The notes under the pieces are model-generated. The model was not told where the DNA came from and did not search any database. It saw nothing but the letters and a program-made list of their open reading frames with translations. From positions 2,627,118 to 2,691,117 of the forward strand of contig JAYKAV010002442.1 of the NCBI GenBank assembly GCA_035582835.1: a DNA stretch of 64,000 nt, in the 5' to 3' direction. Made by a program: the position numbers and the translations under genes. The stretch's first letter is position 1; each line of letters begins with the position of its first letter. The DNA is from Phoebastria nigripes (taxonomy: Eukaryota > Chordata > Aves > Procellariiformes > Diomedeidae). Shown piece by piece: positions 28,503 through 41,734 of this stretch.

Positions 28503-28570
28503 ATGCATATGCATGTACTTATCTATATATACACGTGTGTATGTACTATGGCATGCATACAATGCATATT
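28503..28570. repeat. Palindrome-rich alternating purine/pyrimidine tract
   Basis: It begins with the perfect 12-base palindrome ATGCATATGCAT (28503-28514), continues through TATATATACACGTGTGTATGTA, and closes with GCATGC and AATGCATATT. Most steps alternate purine and pyrimidine. Such sequence can adopt unusual structure and also holds octamer-like half sites. No function is assigned. Confidence 0.6.
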
Positions 28571-30671
28571 GAGATAAATAATATTTTGAGAACAAACATT
28601 TCATTTTAAAAGTCACTGTGTGACAACAAGTTAATTATCTATCATATCATCTCTCAAACCCAAACATTTTGAAAGCTAGGAAATAACTAATTAAGATCAT
28701 CATAAATCTTACTCTGTCTCACAAGCCCATTTTCCTAAGAAATAGGAAGAAATACATATTTCATCACAATGCAACATCCGTAACTCTGACCTATAAGATA
28801 TTAATGACTAGTTCACACGGTTTCTCTACCTAAACACTTTCTTGCAAAGGTTACCGTAGGGTAGCACAGGATAATTATTCGGTAACACTCACCTGGCAAC
28901 CTGACTTCCAATACATCTGTAAACAGAGATAGTTAGGAGAAAAAAAAATAGACGACATCATTGGGATCCTCTCACCTAACACAAGCCATGTGACTTCTTC
29001 AGAACCATTTTGCTTTGAACCAGGACGAATCCTATAGAGGAACATAATTAACTGCTCCCAGTTAAAGCTTCACACCCTCTTCCTCCTCCAGACAACTGCT
29101 CCCAACAGGCCAACTGGGGCTGCTCCTTACACCCAAGCCCTTACCCACTCCTGGGGCTTTCCTCTGACGCCTGTTTAGCCACAGCTTTGGCAAACAGCTG
29201 GCCATTTCTAGAAGATAACTTCAGATTGATCCTGGATAGATAAATCAAATCCACTGGAGAAGATGCACAATGCTAGGCCTGAACTACAACACTATTAACA
29301 CGCTCAACATGACTGAAGAGCTTAAGGACTTGAATATGGAGGAAATTTCAGATTTTTTTTTTCTTTTAATTAGAGTGTGAAATGCAGGTGGAACAACCAT
29401 TCGAGCAAGGCTTTGAGCCTGGAACCGTGCTTAACAGGAAAAGGGTATTCACACTTAACATCAGGACTATAAAGGAAAAAAGATGAGGTGGAGGAGAGAT
29501 CAGCAAAGGAAGACACATCTGGAAATTGAGAAATACAGGAACAAAATGAAACTTGGCAGGACTCAGGCAGAGTTAGACTTTGAAGGGGAGACAGAAACAC
29601 CGCAAAAAGGGTTTTCATCATAAAAGGAGAGCAAGTGACAAAGTACAGCTGCTCCACACTCCTGGTGGAGGTCTGTGTTAGGGTACTTTGGACATGGCCC
29701 CAAGAATAAATGAATGCTCGGTGTCTGGTGAGGGCAAAGGCAAAGGCAAGGAAAGCACATGTAGAAATGGCAACTATCCTCACCCGTGTGATGGTCCAGA
29801 GCAGAGGGAGGCAGATACTCCACATCGACCATTGCTCAGAGAGCCAACATCCAGGAATCACCCTCTGTGACTGCAGGGTTGGAGATGTAGCACCTCCGCT
29901 CAGCTCTGCAAAGCCGGTGGGCTGATCTCAAGAGCCTGCAAGCCCTCAGAACAAGTTTTGAAGCTGGGATCATTTGGGACTCAGCGCTCACTACATGGAA
30001 AATGAGCCAAAACGCAACATGGCTCTTGCAAATTTGGGTCTTAGTGGGCAAATTCCCAAACCAGCTTCCTAGATGAAAACCAGGATGTTCAGCTGGGGAA
30101 GACTTCACTGAATGGTGCCCCATTGGGGCAGGAGGATGGGGGTTAGTTCAAGGATGGGACAATGGACCAGGAAGCAGAGAGAGGCAGAGCAGCGTTAAGC
30201 TGAAGGACTGCAGAAGTGTCCTGCAAGACCATGTGTTTCCTTTGGGCACAAAGAGCTGCCTCAAGCCCAGTGGCTGCCAAACCCCAATCCACCTCCACGT
30301 CCATGAGCCAGGGCCACCGCAGGAGCAGAAACCCCTGGCCTCGGGGCAGGGTGGGTTTTGGTGCAGCCCAGGGTGGGAATCAGACAGATCTAAACATAGT
30401 GCTACATTCAGGGAGGCTCTTACAGGGATGAAGCGGGCCCTGATTTTGTGAAGGACGTTTGCAAGTGATTTTAAGCTAAAGGAAGAAAAAGGCCCTTTTT
30501 ATACTGGAATTAAAATGTCTAGACAGAGTCTTCCTGGTGTGACTGGACCCATACATACTGATCGTGATACACCTGATAAAAATTCCCATGTAGACAGGGA
30601 CTAAGAAATACTTCAGCAGAAATTCCAGCAGGAGCCATTTTAAAAGTCTTTAGTCTCGAGAATTACTTATG

Positions 30672-30711
30672 CCATGTAATGAAGTCTGCATTATGGCTGC
30701 TCATTACATGG
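30672..30711. repeat. 11-bp perfect inverted repeat, 18-bp spacer
   Basis: CCATGTAATGA (30672-30682) and its exact reverse complement TCATTACATGG (30701-30711) flank 18 bases that include CATTATGG. Each arm holds a TAAT homeodomain core, so this could be a pair of oppositely oriented binding sites. It could also be a chance hairpin. Pairing does not extend beyond the arms. Confidence 0.75.
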
Positions 30712-32690
30712 ACCCTAAACACTGGAAAGCAAGAGGATTTTCTTTGGCATTAGGACAGGAATCCACAGCATAGACAAAGCTGGCCCTCAGCGTGAGGTCT
30801 TATCTCCCTCTAGCTGCTGGTCCTGGGGTCTCAGCAGCCTTTGGCCACCCAACGCCTGCACAAGCTCCCCTCCAACCTCTCCTATGTGCTGCAAGTCTTG
30901 GGGTCACTTCTTGCTGGCTGCAGTGCTCCTCCAAGGAGTGCAAAGCAGCTCAGCTTTTGGGGAGGACATATTCCAAAAAGGAAGTAGAGAGGCCAAGAGT
31001 AAAAGCCACAAGGTCGATGGCTTTTTCAAAATAAGCCAGCTGGATTAGTCAACGTGGTGTGCAGAGAGTCTGGGACCCTCTGCAGAGGAGACGTCCTACA
31101 GCCAACATACTCATGACTTATCCCCCCTCTTAGCCCAGCTAAAATCCACAAAAAACCACCTCCAAGTCAAGTTTCTCCCTCCAGCATATAGCAGGATCCA
31201 AGCAGTGCTCAGCGTCAGACAGGCCTTCCCAGAGACATATTCCCCAGACCAGTGGCCCCAGGTCTCCAACCTGCCATTACGATGTTGCTACATCACTCGC
31301 ATCTTCAGGGCTAGCACCAGAGCTTGCTATCAAAATGCCACCATCATCACCAAAATGTCCCAGCAAAGGCAATCCCAGAGGAGGCACTCATCCCTGGGTC
31401 CCTGGAGGTAGATTGCTTGAAGATCACTGGGTCTTCCTAGGAGGCAATGAGTAGGAAGAAGGGTCAGAGAGAAAAGGCAACTGGCTCCTCCACAGTGTCC
31501 ATCTGCAGTTCCTGGGGGAATGGCTGGAGGAGAGGGTCCCTTCCAGAGCCAGCCAGAAGGGAGACCGAGAGCTTCAGCCACTCTGTAATGCCTCACAGGG
31601 TGGCAAGGGAAGCTGCTTGGTTGGGAGGATGCAAAGCCTTTTTATTTTTTGAAGAACTGGATGGGAGACTTGATTTAGGGAGCTGGAGTGTGGTGTCACA
31701 TGGGTCAGAGTTGGCCTGGCTGGTCCCACTGGCATTTCCAAGTCAGCTTCTTCCATATATGTTCAGATAGGAAGGGGAAAACTTGTGCAAATCCTAGCCT
31801 GATGGTCCCTTCAGCCAGCCACTGCTTGGCAACGTTGGAGAGGTGTGTGCGTGTGAAGGAGAGATTTTTCCTCCTGCCACAAAGCCAGCGGCAACGACTC
31901 CTCCCAGCAGGTGCCAACTGGGAATCCAAATGANCCTCAACAACAACAAAAAACAAACCCCCAAAAAACCTTTCCTTAACTGCGACTTATTTGCTTCAGA
32001 TGCATCTGGACATGTAAGTACTCTGGAAGTGCAAACAGGCTTTGAGGTGCAAGAGACAAGAGCAGCAGGAAAAAGTCAACATTTCAATGACTAGAAAGGG
32101 TCCAGNCAAAACACTCACAACTCACGAACCTCACAAAAAAAATGCTCCTCGGGCACAGCAGGAACCTTATCGGCTCTCCACAGCACAAACACAATTTCCA
32201 GCTCCGATCACTTTTCTAAGCCAAACCCACAAGAGAACTAAAATGGGGCTTTATCACGCAGCTGAGCACAACCCTGCGGCTCCTTCTCATCCCTCCAGTC
32301 AGGCAGGTTATATGTGCAGGAGCTGGCCTTCATGCTATTCCAGTGCTGATTGTAGCAAAGAGGCACCACGGGGCAAACACGACTTCAAGCCACCTTCCAG
32401 CCTAGGGCTGGGGAAAGCCTCAGACCTCTGTTAAATTCACCTTCCTTCTCCCAGGATCTGAAAGCAAAGAGTGTCCGTATGGCAAGGCAACGGCCACAGC
32501 TCTGTTCTTCCCCCTAAGCAAAAGCTGGCTCTCCAGAGCCCCTCTGCACNATCTCTAGAGATCTAAGAGAGCCTTCTCACGTCACCTGAAGGCCCCTTTA
32601 CATTGCCAGTGTAACATAGAGGGGCTCCAGCCTGAAGCCAACCGCAGGCAGGACCGGTGTGTCTGAATAGCCATGTGCACGCATGCACAA

Positions 32691-32703
32691 ACACACACAC
32701 ACA
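32691..32703. repeat. (AC)n microsatellite
   Basis: A pure AC dinucleotide run of about six and a half units, preceded by a looser GTGCACGCATGCACAA stretch. It is short and probably not very variable. Confidence 0.9.
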
Positions 32704-32739
32704 GTGTCCACCTTGCAAAGTTTCCCCTGGATTTTTGTT

Positions 32740-32880
32740 ACCGTGTCATCTATTAATTACCTAATTACATCTTCTAATTATGGGATTCCTCCAGTATTTA
32801 TACTCATTACATAAATGGCAGCAATTACACTAATTAGGTTAATGATACAGGATAACAGTCTACAAATTGCTTTAAAGGGA
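32740..32880. promoter_or_regulatory. Candidate enhancer with a TAATTA homeodomain-site cluster
   Basis: Four copies of the palindromic homeodomain core TAATTA lie at 32754-32759, 32762-32767, 32775-32780 and 32831-32836, with further ATTA/TAAT cores at 32806, 32824 and 32840. The block is AT-rich, repeat-free and flanked by GC-richer sequence. Such density is typical of conserved non-coding elements near developmental genes. Enhancer status is inferred; conservation was not tested. Confidence 0.5.
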
Positions 32881-32964
32881 CACTCTGAAGGCACATAGGC
32901 CAAGGATGCTCCCTGGCAGGTCAGCTGGTGGGTGGCATGCAGACATGCTCCCTCACCCCGTGTA

Positions 32965-32993
32965 GCTGCTGCTGCTGCTGCTGCTGCTGCTGC
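32965..32993 (+). repeat. (GCT)n trinucleotide microsatellite
   Basis: A pure GCT/CTG run of nearly ten units (29 bases). In one frame it would read as polyalanine within a 67-codon open frame, but nothing else supports coding there. Confidence 0.95.
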
Positions 32994-35900
32994 CTCCTCG
33001 CGTGGCCTCTACCTGAGCACCGGGGCTGCCGCTACGGGGCCTCACTCTGCCTCAAACAGAGCGGTCACAAAGAGAGCTACCAGGGAGATAAGGAAGAAAT
33101 GCTCTATTGCTTTGCTGCTAAATTGCTTCTGCTGAAAACTGTGGTCCACTATTTAAGTGCGGCTCTCTCTAAGCTGGAAAGCTGGAGGAAGGGTTGCAAA
33201 TATTTCTTCTCTGGCTGTATGGAGACCGGGAGGAGGAAGGTAGAGTACTCGCATCCTTCCAGACTCCCCAGCACCACTTTCGAATGCACCCCAAGTCCTT
33301 GAGTCCCGCTCAGCTGGATGCAACCCAGTCTCTTGCCTATAGACATTTCCAAGACGGCAGGTTTGCAGAGAGGAAATCCAGCTCCTGTGCTCCAGCGAGA
33401 TCCCCTGGAGCTCCAGCGGCACTCTGCAAAGCCAAGCATGTCCTCGGGGTGAAAGGCGAGCCACAGGAGGCTGGAAGGAATGTATTTTGCTGAGCGCCCT
33501 AGTTACCCAGATTTGCTGGAGACTGAGCGGCGCATGACAAGGTGCTTGCCCCTATATCTCACCCAAAAGGATCCTAAAGCAGCGCCAAGCTCCATTACTC
33601 TCTGGAGTGGCCTCAAGCATGGGGAGAAAACTTTCTCGCTTGGATTTGAATGCAGGCACTTCTCCGGTGGAACACGGGAGCCCTTTGCAGCACTTTGGAG
33701 CGTGATGAATGGCCCTTTGTCCTGCAGCCACTACAGAAAGAGAATGTAATTACCCAAACTGGAATTCAGCCAGGACGCAATTTTACGCTGAATGAATTTT
33801 NCCCCCCCCCTTAAAGTGTTTGCAAATCCCCCTTTAAAGATAAAATCCCGGAATAAAATCCAGCGCTTGCTTCAAAATTGGCCCAATTCCATTATAAGTC
33901 AACTGAACAACTCCATTTTGCACCTTTAAGGCCATGGAGCTCTCTATGTTGCGCAAGAGATTTCATTATTGGCAAGGTTGAGGAATGCTGATTTCTGCTA
34001 CTGAACTGCTGTCTTAGCCCTAAACTATATCCCTGTGTCAGCTGCCCAAAGACATGTGTAACCAGGTCCGTTTTCTGAAAGATATACAGCTGCGTCCGGC
34101 TTTATAGCCTGTTCCAGCAGGACATGGCTGGCACTTCCAGTGGAGCAGGCTGACCGGTCTCCACTCTAACAGGCAGGGTCTATGGCTCCAGCGGGAGCCT
34201 TGCAGGAGCATATATCGATTGTAAATAATGTCTCAATATCCTATAGTAGGTCATAAATCAAAAAGGGGTTGAAATATCTTTTCTCCAAGGGACTTTTTTT
34301 AAAGGAGTCTATTTCTTGTTTAGCAGTTTTCTTTTTAGAGTTACTGCATCGACCTTTTACCCCAAGTGCCAGGTTTGAATCGTGGCCGGCGATCCCTGCT
34401 TGACCTTCCCCGGGGACACGCAGCAGCTCTGCGATGAATCCAGGGCCTGGGTGTCCCGTGGGAGAATAGTCACATCTCCTACCCGGGCCAAACCCCTCAC
34501 CCCAGGTGGTGCCCCTTGCCTTGCGTGTGCCTTGCCGAGCAAGCCAAGCCCCACAGCAGCCACATCTCCTCCAGTTACAGACTATGGCTTGGGGAAGAGT
34601 CTTGGACGTAACAGCATTACAGATGCTCACCGCAGAGATGGGCGTCTCATAGAAGGTGCAAGAAGAAGAGATCCTCCCGCTGGGCATGGCGCAACACCAT
34701 CGTCAGCTTCTCTGCAGCTTATTTGACTGATACCAACCCAGAAAATAAAAACAAGCTTTGAACCACTGAAGCCTTTCTCCTGTTCCACAGGCCATGAGAG
34801 ATCCCTCCAAAAGCCTAACCATCAACCCAAACCTCTCCCTTCCCTCTTTGAAAAAAAAACCATGTGCCTCCAAACCACATATGCTGGCACGGCAATACAG
34901 CAAAAGGAATGACCTCAGGGTTTTGCCCTGTCAGACGTGCCACTGAAACTGCCATCGGCCCGGGGCTTGTACCCACACGTTGTTATCGACACAGGACGTG
35001 GGACAGATGCAGCCTCCAACCCACCGTGCACAGCCCTGCAGCAGTCACCTCCTCAGCGGTCATGACTTGCAGACCCATTTGACACGGTTCAGGGCAGAGA
35101 CCCCTTTTTTGTCACATCTCCATCAGGCCCTATCACAGTGAGGTTTCATATCCAGGTCTCTAGGCATTGCCAGCTATGGTTCATTAGTAGCTGGACTGAT
35201 TGGGGGGAGACTGGGTCAGAAGATGACTCATTTGAGAGGAGACAGTTGCCAGATGGGAGGAGAGCTGGCCTTTCCACTCTTTAGAAAGTGTCTTTCCATG
35301 GCACCCAGCTCCTTCGGTGAGGAGCAGTTTACGTCTCGGGCGCTCACGGGGACACATTGGCAGTCGGTCCCTCAAGCTACAATAGCTGCTGGCCAGGAGT
35401 GGTGCGGGAGCTCACATCTTCCCGGCTAGTCCTGAGCTCTCCTTTTTCCAGCAGGGAATTTCCAGCAGGGAAGAGCTCACTGCCTGGGTCCACTGTCTTG
35501 CAAAATAGCAGCTTCTCAAATTGCTGCATTTTTCTGGAAGAAAAAAGAAAAAAAAAAAGCACCTTACTTTGGGCCATTTTTAGGGGTATTGAGCAGAGAG
35601 AACTGAATACCTGGCAGAAGGACAGAAAAAAAAATATTTGCTGTCTAGAAAGTCCTCTAAAATGATCCAAGCTGAGCTTCCCTGTTGCATGATGCTATGT
35701 GGCACCTGGGGAGACCTCCAATCCCTCTCCCAGCATCTCTGCATGGGACAGGGGACACGCCACCCTGATGGCCACAGGCAGCAGGACACGGTCCTATTGC
35801 TCCCCCTCCAGCACTGCCTTGGTAGGACCAGGGCAATATTGATTTCTCCAGGTCCAAGAAGTATTTGAGCTTGACTGGCAATAAAATCAAGCCCAGAGAA

Positions 35901-36109
35901 AGGTGNGACGGGATCTCTTGGGACTGAAATGAGAGCTACGATCTTTAAAGAAGCCAAGAGGGAATAAAAGGGAAGGAAGGGTGGGAGGGGAATAGCATTT
36001 ACCTGCACAAAAGCAAGAACATTGACAATAACGCAGCTCAGCTCCGGCTTGCACGGGAGACTTTGAAGAAGCAGGTGGGAGGCAAGGTGGGAAATTACCA
36101 GGAGCTTAA

Positions 36110-36300
36110 GAAAATATAGATGTAAAAATTAAAAAAATAAAATAAAACTGTATCAGCATTGACTAATAATTTCCGGGCTCTGCACAGATGTCATTAATGA
36201 CCCTTTTTATTCATGCAGGAGTTCCCAAAGAGGAGCATAATGTTCCATTAGTAATAATTGAGAAAGTCTCCTGTCGGGATTATGTCAAAACCTAGAGATG
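36110..36300. promoter_or_regulatory. Candidate regulatory element with a 12-bp homeodomain palindrome
   Basis: It contains the perfect palindrome GTCATTAATGAC (36190-36201), plus GACTAATAATTTCC and CCATTAGTAATAATTGAG on either side. It is AT-rich and free of repeats. The palindrome resembles a dimeric homeodomain site. Regulatory role is inferred from composition and motif density only. Confidence 0.42.
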
Positions 36301-39300
36301 CTGCTGCTGCCAAAACATTTTGGTGACAAACGTGTGAAGCGTTTGACAGAAGGTGCCACAGCAGGTTGAGGCGGCTTCAAGAGGGGAATCCTAGGGGGAG
36401 AGAAGAGGTGGGAGACAGCAGCAGGGTGAGAGCTGAGCACCAATTTACTCAGGGAACACAGCTCAAGGGACGAGCCCACCTACCGCGACAGCTTCGGGGT
36501 CATGATGGCAGGTCAGATGCTGCTGGGGACTGCTCAGGATTTCGGCTCACCCATCTCCTGCCCCACTCCTGAGATTTTGCAACACAACTGCAATATATAC
36601 TCTGCCATGGCTCAGCGCTGCTGGATCCTTTCCTCCAGGGACCACTGTGTCCTCAGCCACCAGGGAAGGGCAGGGGTGTTGTGACACCCTGAAATTTCTT
36701 GCTCCTTATCAGGGCCCACGGGCCAGTGAGGGCTGGGGACCGCTGCAGTCACAAAGGGCAAACCTGGGACAAAGCCGCTGCGAGCAATTAACCCAACGTG
36801 TCCCATTTGAACAGGATGGAGAAAATATCTGGTGGACAACACCTCTTTGAACTACAAAACACCAGTGAAATTTAGACAAATGGGAAAATAAATTCCTTCT
36901 ACCAAATCTTTCCCATTTACAATTGGGATATCTCTTTTTTTACCCAGCAGACGCAGATCCCTGCTTGACCGCAGCTGGTGTCTAAGTACCAGCATTACAC
37001 TGCTGCTGCACAGATGCTACTAGAAAACACAGGAAGAGCANGAGTTTTTCCAGGCTCGGTCCTTTTCCGAGAAAGGGTTAGTTAATGCCTTGCAAGAGCC
37101 AAAATAACACGTTCCCTCCTCTGTCCTCATCCCCCCTTGCCAAGCCGCTCCTGGGACTGGAGCCCCCAGCGTTACCTACCCTACACTCTGCTCCTCTGCC
37201 AACTTGACTCCCCATCCCGGTGCAAGGGAGACTTTGCCCCCCNTGAGCACAGCTCCTCCTGCAACATAGCCTGGCACAGGGAAGCACCTATGGGTCGAGA
37301 ACCACGAGCCATAACATCCCCGACTTGCTGCACAAAACCATGCAAGTCACTTCGCCAAGTCAGCACCCGCTGCCAGAGGGGTGAAAAAAGGGATTTAAAT
37401 GCAAACACTGTCCCAGCTGCAGTGATGCAGCTGGGGAAGCCCAAGCCAGAGCACCTCAAAGTCAGCGTTATACAGAGCTGTGGACAGAAAAAAAGTTTGT
37501 CACCGTATTATTTGCCCTTTTAGAGTGGGGAGGTGTTTGGAGCCAAGACATTGGTTCAGGCAGCATGTAAAGCCATGAAATTTGGATTTGGATCCAGAGC
37601 TGGAGTCTAAAAGCCATCCCAGTTTGCAGGGGTTGGTTCAGGCTCATTTCTAGTCCCCAGACCTCAGCAGAAGGGCCTCTCTTCCCCGGGGCAGGAGCAG
37701 AGCAGCTGGTACTCTTCAGCCCAGTTAACAGACGAGGTCTGGCCACCGCAGCCGAGGGCTGCTCCAGATTTGTTTTCTAGTGGTTTATTCATTGAGAGGC
37801 TGCCAATGTGTTAGCAAAGAGAAATGCACACTGGCCTGATTCTCCCCACCCCAGCCCTGCCTTGCACCAGAGCAAATCTGCTGCAAGCTGGAATGAAGAC
37901 CCTGCCAAAGGAGAGCATGTGCTCGGCTCTCTGCTGTAACCNCCTCGTTAGAGGACGGAGCCAGGGTACCTCCCAAATTGCTCTGATTAGGGCAACCCCC
38001 TTAGAGACAAGCCCGTGGGCCCCATACGCCGCTTTGCATGCCTACCCCACGGCGTCCTGCCCACAGGTCTGGTGTAGCCAAATTAGCGATATCATCTCCC
38101 CCAACACCTGCGGGAGAACTGCTACTTCTGGCCCCACCACAGTGGCCTCGCGGAGTCGGAGGCAGAAGTGCCATTGAAAAGAGCGTGAAGGCTGATTGCT
38201 GTAATTGAGCCTACCAGGGGAATTTCGGTCTGTGGGAATGCGCAGTACATCCCAGCCTGCAGGAACGGGGGTGGAGAATATCCGAGCTGTTCCTTTCCAG
38301 GACTAATGATGATGGGTTTTTGCTAGGACTCAAGCTGGCATGGATGAGAGCTCCCGCAGAGCGCAGAGTCAGCCAAATTAAGCGCTGGTCCTCCCTTGGA
38401 GAAATCCAGTCTAGAAGAGTTAGTCACAGGATGCTGCCAGCCTGGGCGCAGGCTATGCAGGGAAGGAGGCGGCAGGCGAGGAGCCCTGTGTCCTTGCCGG
38501 ATTCCTGCTGAGGATTCAGCTAAATCTGGTCTTACAGCCTGTGCTATTTAGGTGGCAAGAGCCTGAGCAGCAATGGCAAGGTGATTCAGGTGGACAAGAA
38601 GATAGTCAGGTATCTCTCCTCTTGTCACGTGGAGCCACAGGGCAGGTCTTGTGTAGAATTAACAGTGCAAGAGGGAAAATACATAGCCCTGCACGTGCAA
38701 CGCACACGTTTGTGTGTGCAAGCACATGTATGTTCATAGGTACAGAGAACCTGCACCGCAGTCAATGCCCTTTTTACCATTTGGCCCCTTTTTTGGGTTC
38801 TGCTGGGCTTGTAAAATTTACTTCCCTGTGTCTGTGTATAAGCTTACTCCAACATATGGTGAGATATGTGCTAATCATTTACTAACCATTTCTGACTGGC
38901 TGAGTGTAACGTATCTAAATCCTGACTAAATGTGAGATGCAGGTCTCACCTCAGAGGTCTGTGGTCTGAAAGGTGAACATGGCAGCTGCATTGCTTTCTT
39001 GCCTAGCTTGGAAAATTACTACTAAAAGATTTAACATGACTGTAAATAAGTTTGTACCAAACTGATTCTTCGTAGCTGAATCCAGAGAGAAGAAACACAA
39101 AGAACACATTGCTGGTACTTGTGGTTAATTGCTGCCTTTTCTTTTGGGTCTACTTGGTTTGAAATATTAAATGCAGAAGAAACCATCTATTTTTCCTCCA
39201 TAGCCTGTCAGTAGAGGAAGTGAAATATGTTTCCCCCCCCTTTTTTTTATAAACAAGGAGTATAAACTGTTTTATAGTAACTAGATAAAATTACACAGTA

Positions 39301-41734
39301 TTTTACTCAGTGGGGAAAAATATGGATCTCTGCGTGGCGGTATTTCTCCTATCTTTCTCGCTGACTGTATGTTAACATGACGACTCCGCATAACTCAGCT
39401 TTGCAGAGTTGTCATGGACAAGTTGAGCTCAGACACCGTCCAGTCTGTCCCATCATTGCCACCTCCAGGGCCACGTGCTGGGGACACCAGGGCTGTCCCC
39501 AGAGGGGGTGACATGCATTTTAAAGACTTCTGGGTTTTGATGTCCCTCCCCTAACAGCCCAATAACTTGGGGAAAATTTGGACTGGCGGTCANAGATTTA
39601 AGCCTGTATTTCACGTCCAGCCTGCTGTGGCCCACCATCAGCCTTTATCCTGCAAAGGAGCTCTGGTCCAGTGAGCACAGATTCAGCCCACGCTATCACA
39701 ATGTCACTTAGAGGAAACATCTCTTGGAGAAGNAGAACAACAATAGATCAGGAAAACGCACCAACTTTTCAGTACCAACAAACCTATAAACCAATACCTT
39801 CTTTGCTCTAAAGGACCAAACCTTCTGCCCCCAACACCAACTGTTTTGCTTCAGCTTGCTGAGCCTCAGCTCCGCACTGCAAGGTGCTCTGACAGACCTC
39901 CTGCCCTCTGCAAACTCCACATCTTCCACAAAAGCAGGGAATTTTGAAGGTAAGATTTCACAGCCACAACGTTTCTCCCTTTGACCCTGAACTTGCTCTA
40001 AGGATGTGCCAGTATTTCAGAATCAAAATATCTCTATAGCATTTTATGCCCATTCTGATGGCGACTCTGAAATTTTGGCTTTTCATCGCAATGCTAAGTA
40101 GAAGCATTTTCCAGACCTTTATATGGGATTAAAATTCAACATCTTCCATCACCGCCTAGCAAACGGCTGCCCTAACAGAGTTCACGCTAGCACCTGGGTT
40201 GGAAAATTCAGCGTATTCCATATGAGTCTGTTAAATTTTGGCTGAACAGTCAAAACTGGTGTGTCTGTAGGACAGCACACAGCTGGGAGCTGGGTTGCTG
40301 TCACCCCACATTGCCCTATCTGCTGTCCTGAGCAATGCTAGCAGCGTATGGCTGCCACTGCTCGGCCCCTGCCTTGCCCTGGGAGATCAGCATCTGGTTT
40401 GGTTCCACCAAACTGAACATCTGGAGCCACCACAAATTTTGCCAGAGCCCCTTGCAATCAGTGAGGGCGAAGACCCACCGGTGTCCTTACCTCCGGGCTC
40501 CATCCTGCCACCTCTGCTGCTTGGCAAGAGCTCTGGTGAAGGCAGAGACACCGGTTCTCCACCACGGCTGTGGTGGGAAGGCAGACTGAGCTCACCCTCA
40601 GTGCCTTCAGCCCTTTAGCACATGCATGGGTGCAAACCCGCCGGACAGAGCCCAAAGTGCAGAGAAAGAAAGCGTGCAAATGGCTTTACCTTTCCCCACC
40701 AGGCACCGAAGCCCCATCTCCTTTATAAGCAGAAATTCAGAAGCACTTTCCTAACCAAATAAGCTGGTTTGCAGCTTTTAGCTGTAAAAACACACGATGA
40801 AAATTTTCGTTCGGAGCTGAACACATCCATCCCTTTGCACTGTGTTTGCACAGCCCCTTGCACCCCATGCTGATACATCTCTAGTGCTACCAGACCATCC
40901 TACTGCTTCGGATAAAAATGAAAGACTTTTGTGATTATTTTTTAATCCCTATTTTTCCAGGGGAGGGGAAAAAAAAAAAAAAAAAGAGAGGATTTAATCT
41001 AAAAGTTGCACAGTCTGGAAGTCTCAGCTGCTCCTGCAGTGTTAATGCCCGCTGCGCGGGGCCGACCCACGGGATTCTGGCGTAGGACGTGGCCGTGGCG
41101 TGGAGCCAGAGCAACGCTACCGCAGCATTGCCCGTAGAGGGAGCTTCCTCGGGGAGCCGGGCATGGTTGACATCTTTTCATCAAAAGTGTTGAGCTTTTA
41201 AAAAAAAAAAAACAATTTTTTTTTTTTCCAGACAATATAAAGTATTGATTTTAAAGTTCTTGTGATTTTTGTTGGGTTTTTTTTTTCCCCTGCCCCTCAC
41301 AGCAAAACAAGCATCTCTGGGTTAAACCTATTGGAAATGGGTGTTTTGTGAAAGGGGGGAAAAAAAGAACAGGGAGAGAAATGCTTTGCCCAGCACTGGG
41401 TGTTTGCAGTCAGTTTTTAGTTGGATTGAATCAAGCAAATTGCAAATGGTCACTTTTCCTTTTAATTTTGTTATAATGAAGGGGGAAAAAAAGCTAATAT
41501 TTTAGCAAAAATAAGATTCTGCAGTCTGCCAGTGCTCAAGTGTTAAACAGCTTTTCAGACCTACTGGATACCACTCTGGCTTTGAAATGTGAAGCCCGAC
41601 GGCTGTTTTTCTACACATTTTTAGTTTAATTTCCTTGCAAACGGGTTCCCAGGCTCCAGTTACTTCTCTGTGAGATCCCCCCTACCCTTTGGGCACGGCC
41701 ACAGGATTCCCACAGCTCCCGAGCCGGTGGAGGA

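Larger units (their letters stand above)
24851..32690. other. Non-coding flank, with scattered motif islands
   Basis: No credible exon. The longest clean frame, 163 codons on the minus strand at 29370-29861, has no recognisable domain. AT-rich low-repeat stretches occur at 28590-28900 and 30640-30720. Near 29727-29745 there is a short (GGCAAA)3 repeat. A largely alternating purine-pyrimidine tract runs through 28501-28570. Confidence 0.5.

Noticed and set aside
29370..29861. 163-codon minus-strand open frame
   Set aside because: One of the longer repeat-free frames, but no recognisable domain, no splice-site support and no codon-use signal I could defend.
32932..33135. Polyalanine-containing 67-codon frame
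   Set aside because: The alanines come from the GCT microsatellite; nothing else in the frame looks coding.
34372..34382. GGTTTGAATCG, resembling a tRNA B box
   Set aside because: No matching A box at the right distance and no cloverleaf can be folded around it.
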